This document shows positions 7,017 to 8,890 of a stretch of 8,890 nucleotides of DNA, piece after piece. The translations under genes were made by a program, and so were the position numbers. Under the pieces are notes generated by a model. The model had not been told where the DNA came from and did not search any database. It saw nothing but the letters and a program-made list of their open reading frames with translations. This DNA comes from Methylobacter sp. (GTDB lineage: Bacteria; Pseudomonadota; Gammaproteobacteria; Methylococcales; Methylomonadaceae). The stretch spans positions 1 through 8,890 of the forward strand of contig JALNYY010000162.1 in assembly GCA_023229605.1 (NCBI GenBank). Reading direction: 5' to 3'. The stretch's first letter is position 1; each line of letters begins with the position of its first letter.

Positions 7017-8411
7017 TCAATTGCCGGCCGCCGCGCCGGTAGGATCAAGGTGATCGAACTCTTTGCCGGCCGCAGAAGCGCGCGGGTGAGTCCAAAGGTG
7101 GCCTACGTTGCCGACGAAATGGGCCGTGTCCGCCGCCGGTAAAGTCTCTGCGATAACCTGCTGGCCTTCCGGGGTGAGCTGAAGACCGGCGCTGATTAGC
7201 GGTTCCACGTCCTGTCCATCCGCCACCATTGACCTGTTCTGGTTAATATCCATGTGCCAAGACGTATATGCAAAATGATCTTCCCATAGCGTCGCCTTCG
7301 CCTGTGTGGGCCAGGGATCAGCCACCGCTATCTCGCTGTCTGAGTCGCCGATCCAGGTACGGAGATCGCCGATCAGGACGAACGCATGATCGAGCCCGTT
7401 TATGGAGCATTTGGCGATTTTCTCGCCTACGGCATTGACCCGCAGGTAGCTATACGCAACGTCGGCGTGCTCGCCGCAGTTGCCGCCGTGGGCGAGACGG
7501 GCTCTCGCCTTGACGTAGTCGGCGGGATTGTTGCCGGCCAGGGTTCTGGCTGCGGCGCTGGTGAAGCTCCAGTAGGGCGGGGCGGGATAAACATGGCCGT
7601 ACATTGCAGGCGGCTGTTCGTTGCGCATGACTTTCATGCGAAAGTAAGGGTTAATGTTTCCGGCCGTCAGGGCGGTCGTCTGATTGCCGGCGCCCGGAAT
7701 GGTTGCCTTGGTGTAGTTGATCGCGTCTCTCGCTTGGTTGAGCCGCCGCGCCGCCAGCGCGGTGACGTTCTTGTTCACGCGCTGCACGGTGGATGACGGC
7801 TGTGCGGCCTCATGCGGGAGTCCGAACTTGGCACCGGAGAATCCTTCCGGGGGAGCGGCGCGTCCGGCGTTGGTCGCTTTTGTCCCCATGCTGTCGGCCT
7901 CGTGCTCCAGTCCCTTATCGTCGTTGACCGGGACGCCATTCTTCATCTGCATCGTCGGTTGCACCCGACCCTGCGCCTGCTGGACTACATGCCAGGCCTC
8001 ATGAGGCAGATGCTGTTCCTGTCCCGGCGCGATGTGGATGTCGTTGCCCTGCGCATAGGCCAGGGCATTGAGTTGTGCGGGTTGGGATGAGTTGTAATGG
8101 ACTTTGGCGTTATCCATGGATAGGCCGGACAAGGACTCGATGCCTGACTTGAGGTTATCCGGCAGGCCGGTGTTGTTGGGCTTGGCGGCGTTCGCCTGTT
8201 GTCGATCGGCGTCAATATAGCTTTCAATGCATCGGCGTTGCGCCAGCATGCGCGGACTGTCGTTGATGCCGGCTATGAAAGCCCGTTGCGCTACCGCTTC
8301 CTCGCTGTTATTGGCGATATGAGCCAATTGGTTCTGCCACCTACTTTGAGTGGCTTCGGTAGCCGAGCGGTTGGAATCATTGGCGGTTTGTTTTTGTGCA
8401 ACTTTCATCAT
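7017..8411 (-). CDS. DUF4157 toxin with C-terminal papain/transglutaminase-like cysteine enzyme domain (probable eCIS-type effector)
   Basis: This 464-residue protein opens with the same tag as the giant toxin (residues 1-66). The DUF4157 region covers about 84-178: KVHYNSSQPAQLNALAYAQG, DIHIAPG, HEAWH (H137, E138, H141) with VVQQAQG, and a closing GLEHEADSMG near 168-177. After a linker, the C-terminal half has a likely Cys-His-Asp triad: C312 in GGNCGEHA, H342 in LDHAFVLIGD and D365 in AVADPW. This order and spacing fit papain-like or transglutaminase-like toxins, which cleave, deamidate or cross-link proteins; the target is unknown. No signal peptide or membrane helix is evident. The codons before the domain are near 57% G+C (8221-8280), while part of the catalytic half reaches about 72% (7441-7500), suggesting domain exchange. 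The enzyme class is moderately sure, the DUF4157 assignment strong, and eCIS delivery inferred. Confidence 0.88.
   Translation of the reverse strand: MMKVAQKQTANDSNRSATEATQSRWQNQLAHIANNSEEAVAQRAFIAGINDSPRMLAQRRCIESYIDADRQQANAAKPNNTGLPDNLKSGIESLSGLSMDNAKVHYNSSQPAQLNALAYAQGNDIHIAPGQEQHLPHEAWHVVQQAQGRVQPTMQMKNGVPVNDDKGLEHEADSMGTKATNAGRAAPPEGFSGAKFGLPHEAAQPSSTVQRVNKNVTALAARRLNQARDAINYTKATIPGAGNQTTALTAGNINPYFRMKVMRNEQPPAMYGHVYPAPPYWSFTSAAARTLAGNNPADYVKARARLAHGGNCGEHADVAYSYLRVNAVGEKIAKCSINGLDHAFVLIGDLRTWIGDSDSEIAVADPWPTQAKATLWEDHFAYTSWHMDINQNRSMVADGQDVEPLISAGLQLTPEGQQVIAETLPAADTAHFVGNVGHLWTHPRASAAGKEFDHLDPTGAAAGN
8214..8411 (-). repeat. Conserved 5' module (N-terminal tag) of the papain-like toxin gene, copy 2
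   Basis: This is the direct-repeat partner of 6068-6265, encoding residues 1-66 of the 464-residue protein. Similarity falls away after about residue 66, where this protein goes almost straight into its DUF4157 core and the giant one into a 300-residue linker. The sharp boundary marks the tag as an independent module. Confidence 0.8.
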
Positions 8412-8412
8412 T

Positions 8413-8420
8413 CCCCCCTT
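8413..8420 (-). promoter_or_regulatory. Ribosome-binding site of the 464-residue toxin gene
   Basis: The minus strand reads AAGGGGGG just before two consecutive ATG codons (8409-8411 and 8406-8408). Counting from AAGG, the first ATG has a five-base spacing and the second eight, so either could be used. The difference is one residue. Confidence 0.6.
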
Positions 8421-8487
8421 GAATTCTGAGTTTAACGGTTTATGTCGCTATGCAGCGCATAGTGAGCAACAAGCCAGTTAAGGAAAT

Positions 8488-8516
8488 TTTTCATCCATGA
8501 AGAGTACGATTGTCAA
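8488..8516 (-). promoter_or_regulatory. Weak candidate promoter for the papain-like toxin cassette
   Basis: A perfect TTGACA -35 box (8511-8516 on the minus strand) is followed after 17 bases by TGAAAA, which matches only three of six -10 consensus positions. It lies 77 bases or more upstream of the start codon and would give a leader containing the 8448-8462 hairpin. A weak or activator-dependent promoter is plausible. Confidence 0.25.
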
Positions 8517-8624
8517 ATATCTGCCAATAACTTAACACACTATGCCGGTTCAAAACATGCAAAACTTTGCAAATTTCAGCAACTTTTTCCATTGCTTAAG
8601 CCGGTAACAATCAATGCCGGTTTT

Positions 8625-8656
8625 TGTCCAAAATGCTGTCGGCAACATTTTGGACA
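8625..8656. repeat. Perfect 11-bp inverted repeat near the end of the sulfurtransferase gene
   Basis: TGTCCAAAATG (8625-8635) and CATTTTGGACA (8646-8656) are exact reverse complements around a ten-base centre. It sits 68 bases past the sulfurtransferase stop. On the minus strand it is followed by A residues, not a T run, so it is not a canonical rho-independent terminator; on the plus strand no gene ends into it. It could be a stem-loop that protects or ends the transcript, an operator, or the remnant end of a mobile element. Confidence 0.6.
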
Positions 8657-8724
8657 GTAAGGCGTATCGATGGCGGGCGTTAGCTTGGACATGTTGCGGA
8701 GAAGCTTTAGCCTCTATTACAAGG

Positions 8725-8890
8725 TCAGCCTTTCGCAACCGCCCGGTTTTTGTTCCTGATCCACTCGCTCCACGATCCGGCATAAAGCTTGGAACCGGTT
8801 AATCCGGCGTATTCCATCGCCAGTAAGTTATGGCAGGCGGTGACGCCGGAGCCGCAATAATGAACGACTTGTTCCGGGGCGGTAGCGCCG
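8725..8890 (-). CDS. sseA: 3' end of 3-mercaptopyruvate/thiosulfate sulfurtransferase (rhodanese family)
   Basis: The last 54 codons are present and the gene continues beyond the right edge. The translation contains VVHYCGSGVTACHNLLAMEY and then LTGSKLYAGSWSEWIRN, the signature of the C-terminal catalytic rhodanese domain. The cysteine in CGSGVTA is the sulfur-accepting active-site residue, and the CGSGVT loop is the form usual in mercaptopyruvate sulfurtransferases. The GSWSEW motif is the family's conserved C-terminal end. The enzyme moves sulfur from mercaptopyruvate or thiosulfate to acceptors such as cyanide or thiols in the cytoplasm. It is on the same strand as the toxins but 313 bases away and functionally unrelated, so it is best seen as the conserved flank of the locus. 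Mercaptopyruvate versus thiosulfate preference cannot be settled from this fragment. Confidence 0.88.
   Translation of the reverse strand, partial: GATAPEQVVHYCGSGVTACHNLLAMEYAGLTGSKLYAGSWSEWIRNKNRAVAKG

Larger units (their letters stand above)
8412..8724. other. Gene-free stretch between the toxin cassette and the sulfurtransferase gene
   Basis: I see no convincing gene here. It is A+T-richer than its flanks and contains the toxin ribosome-binding site and a TTGACA box. It also has a CTATGC-agc-GCATAG dyad at 8448-8462, a TGCAAA-ac-TTTGCA dyad at 8558-8571, three copies of GCCGGT (8544, 8600, 8616) and the long inverted repeat at 8625-8656. The dyads could be operators or leader hairpins. 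It is probably the junction between the conserved chromosome and the accessory toxin locus. Confidence 0.6.

Noticed and set aside
8625..8656. Rho-independent terminator for the sulfurtransferase gene
   Set aside because: The stem is perfect, but on the minus strand it is followed by A residues, not a T tract, and the stem is not G+C-rich.
8550..8783. Minus-strand open frame of 77 codons near the right edge
   Set aside because: It overlaps the sulfurtransferase end in a different frame, and the sulfurtransferase frame has the diagnostic CGSGVTA and GSWSEW motifs.
1..8890. CRISPR array, tRNA or rRNA genes
   Set aside because: No regularly spaced direct repeats and no tRNA cloverleaf or rRNA sequence were seen.

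Overview
The window appears to be an accessory locus of a Gram-negative bacterium, most likely a proteobacterium. The conserved flank is a sulfurtransferase of the SseA type at the right edge. Base composition is mixed: about half G+C over most of the large gene and clearly higher between roughly 6.5 and 8.0 kb. The sequence alone does not give genus or species. All supported genes lie on the minus strand, so the reading order is from high to low coordinates.

Right edge (8725-8890): the 3' end of a 3-mercaptopyruvate/thiosulfate sulfurtransferase gene. Then come about 310 bases without a convincing gene, holding several dyad symmetries, including a perfect 11-bp inverted repeat at 8625-8656. 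Next (8411-7017) is a 464-residue DUF4157 protein. It joins a conserved N-terminal tag, an HExxH metallopeptidase-like DUF4157 core and a C-terminal papain/transglutaminase-like domain with a visible Cys-His-Asp triad. Thirty bases later (6986-6507) is a 159-residue protein of unknown family, a candidate immunity or accessory partner.

After a 241-base gap with two good hairpins comes a 2054-residue DUF4157 protein (6265-101). Its order is: the same N-terminal tag, CxxC pairs, a DUF4157 core with HELTH, a peptidoglycan-binding-like domain, a long helical middle with hydrophobic segments, and a C-terminal PD-(D/E)XK nuclease-like domain. Thirty-nine bases downstream, a small gene starts and runs off the left edge (61-1), in the place expected for an immunity gene.

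The simplest reading is two tandem toxin cassettes, each a large DUF4157 effector followed by a small gene. The effectors share an N-terminal module (31 of 41 residues identical over residues 25-65) but carry unrelated C-terminal catalytic domains. DUF4157 proteins are known to associate with extracellular contractile injection systems (eCIS). No eCIS structural gene is in the window, so delivery by such a particle is inference. The shared tag, the contrasting effector domains and the two unrecognised partner genes are the most novel content.
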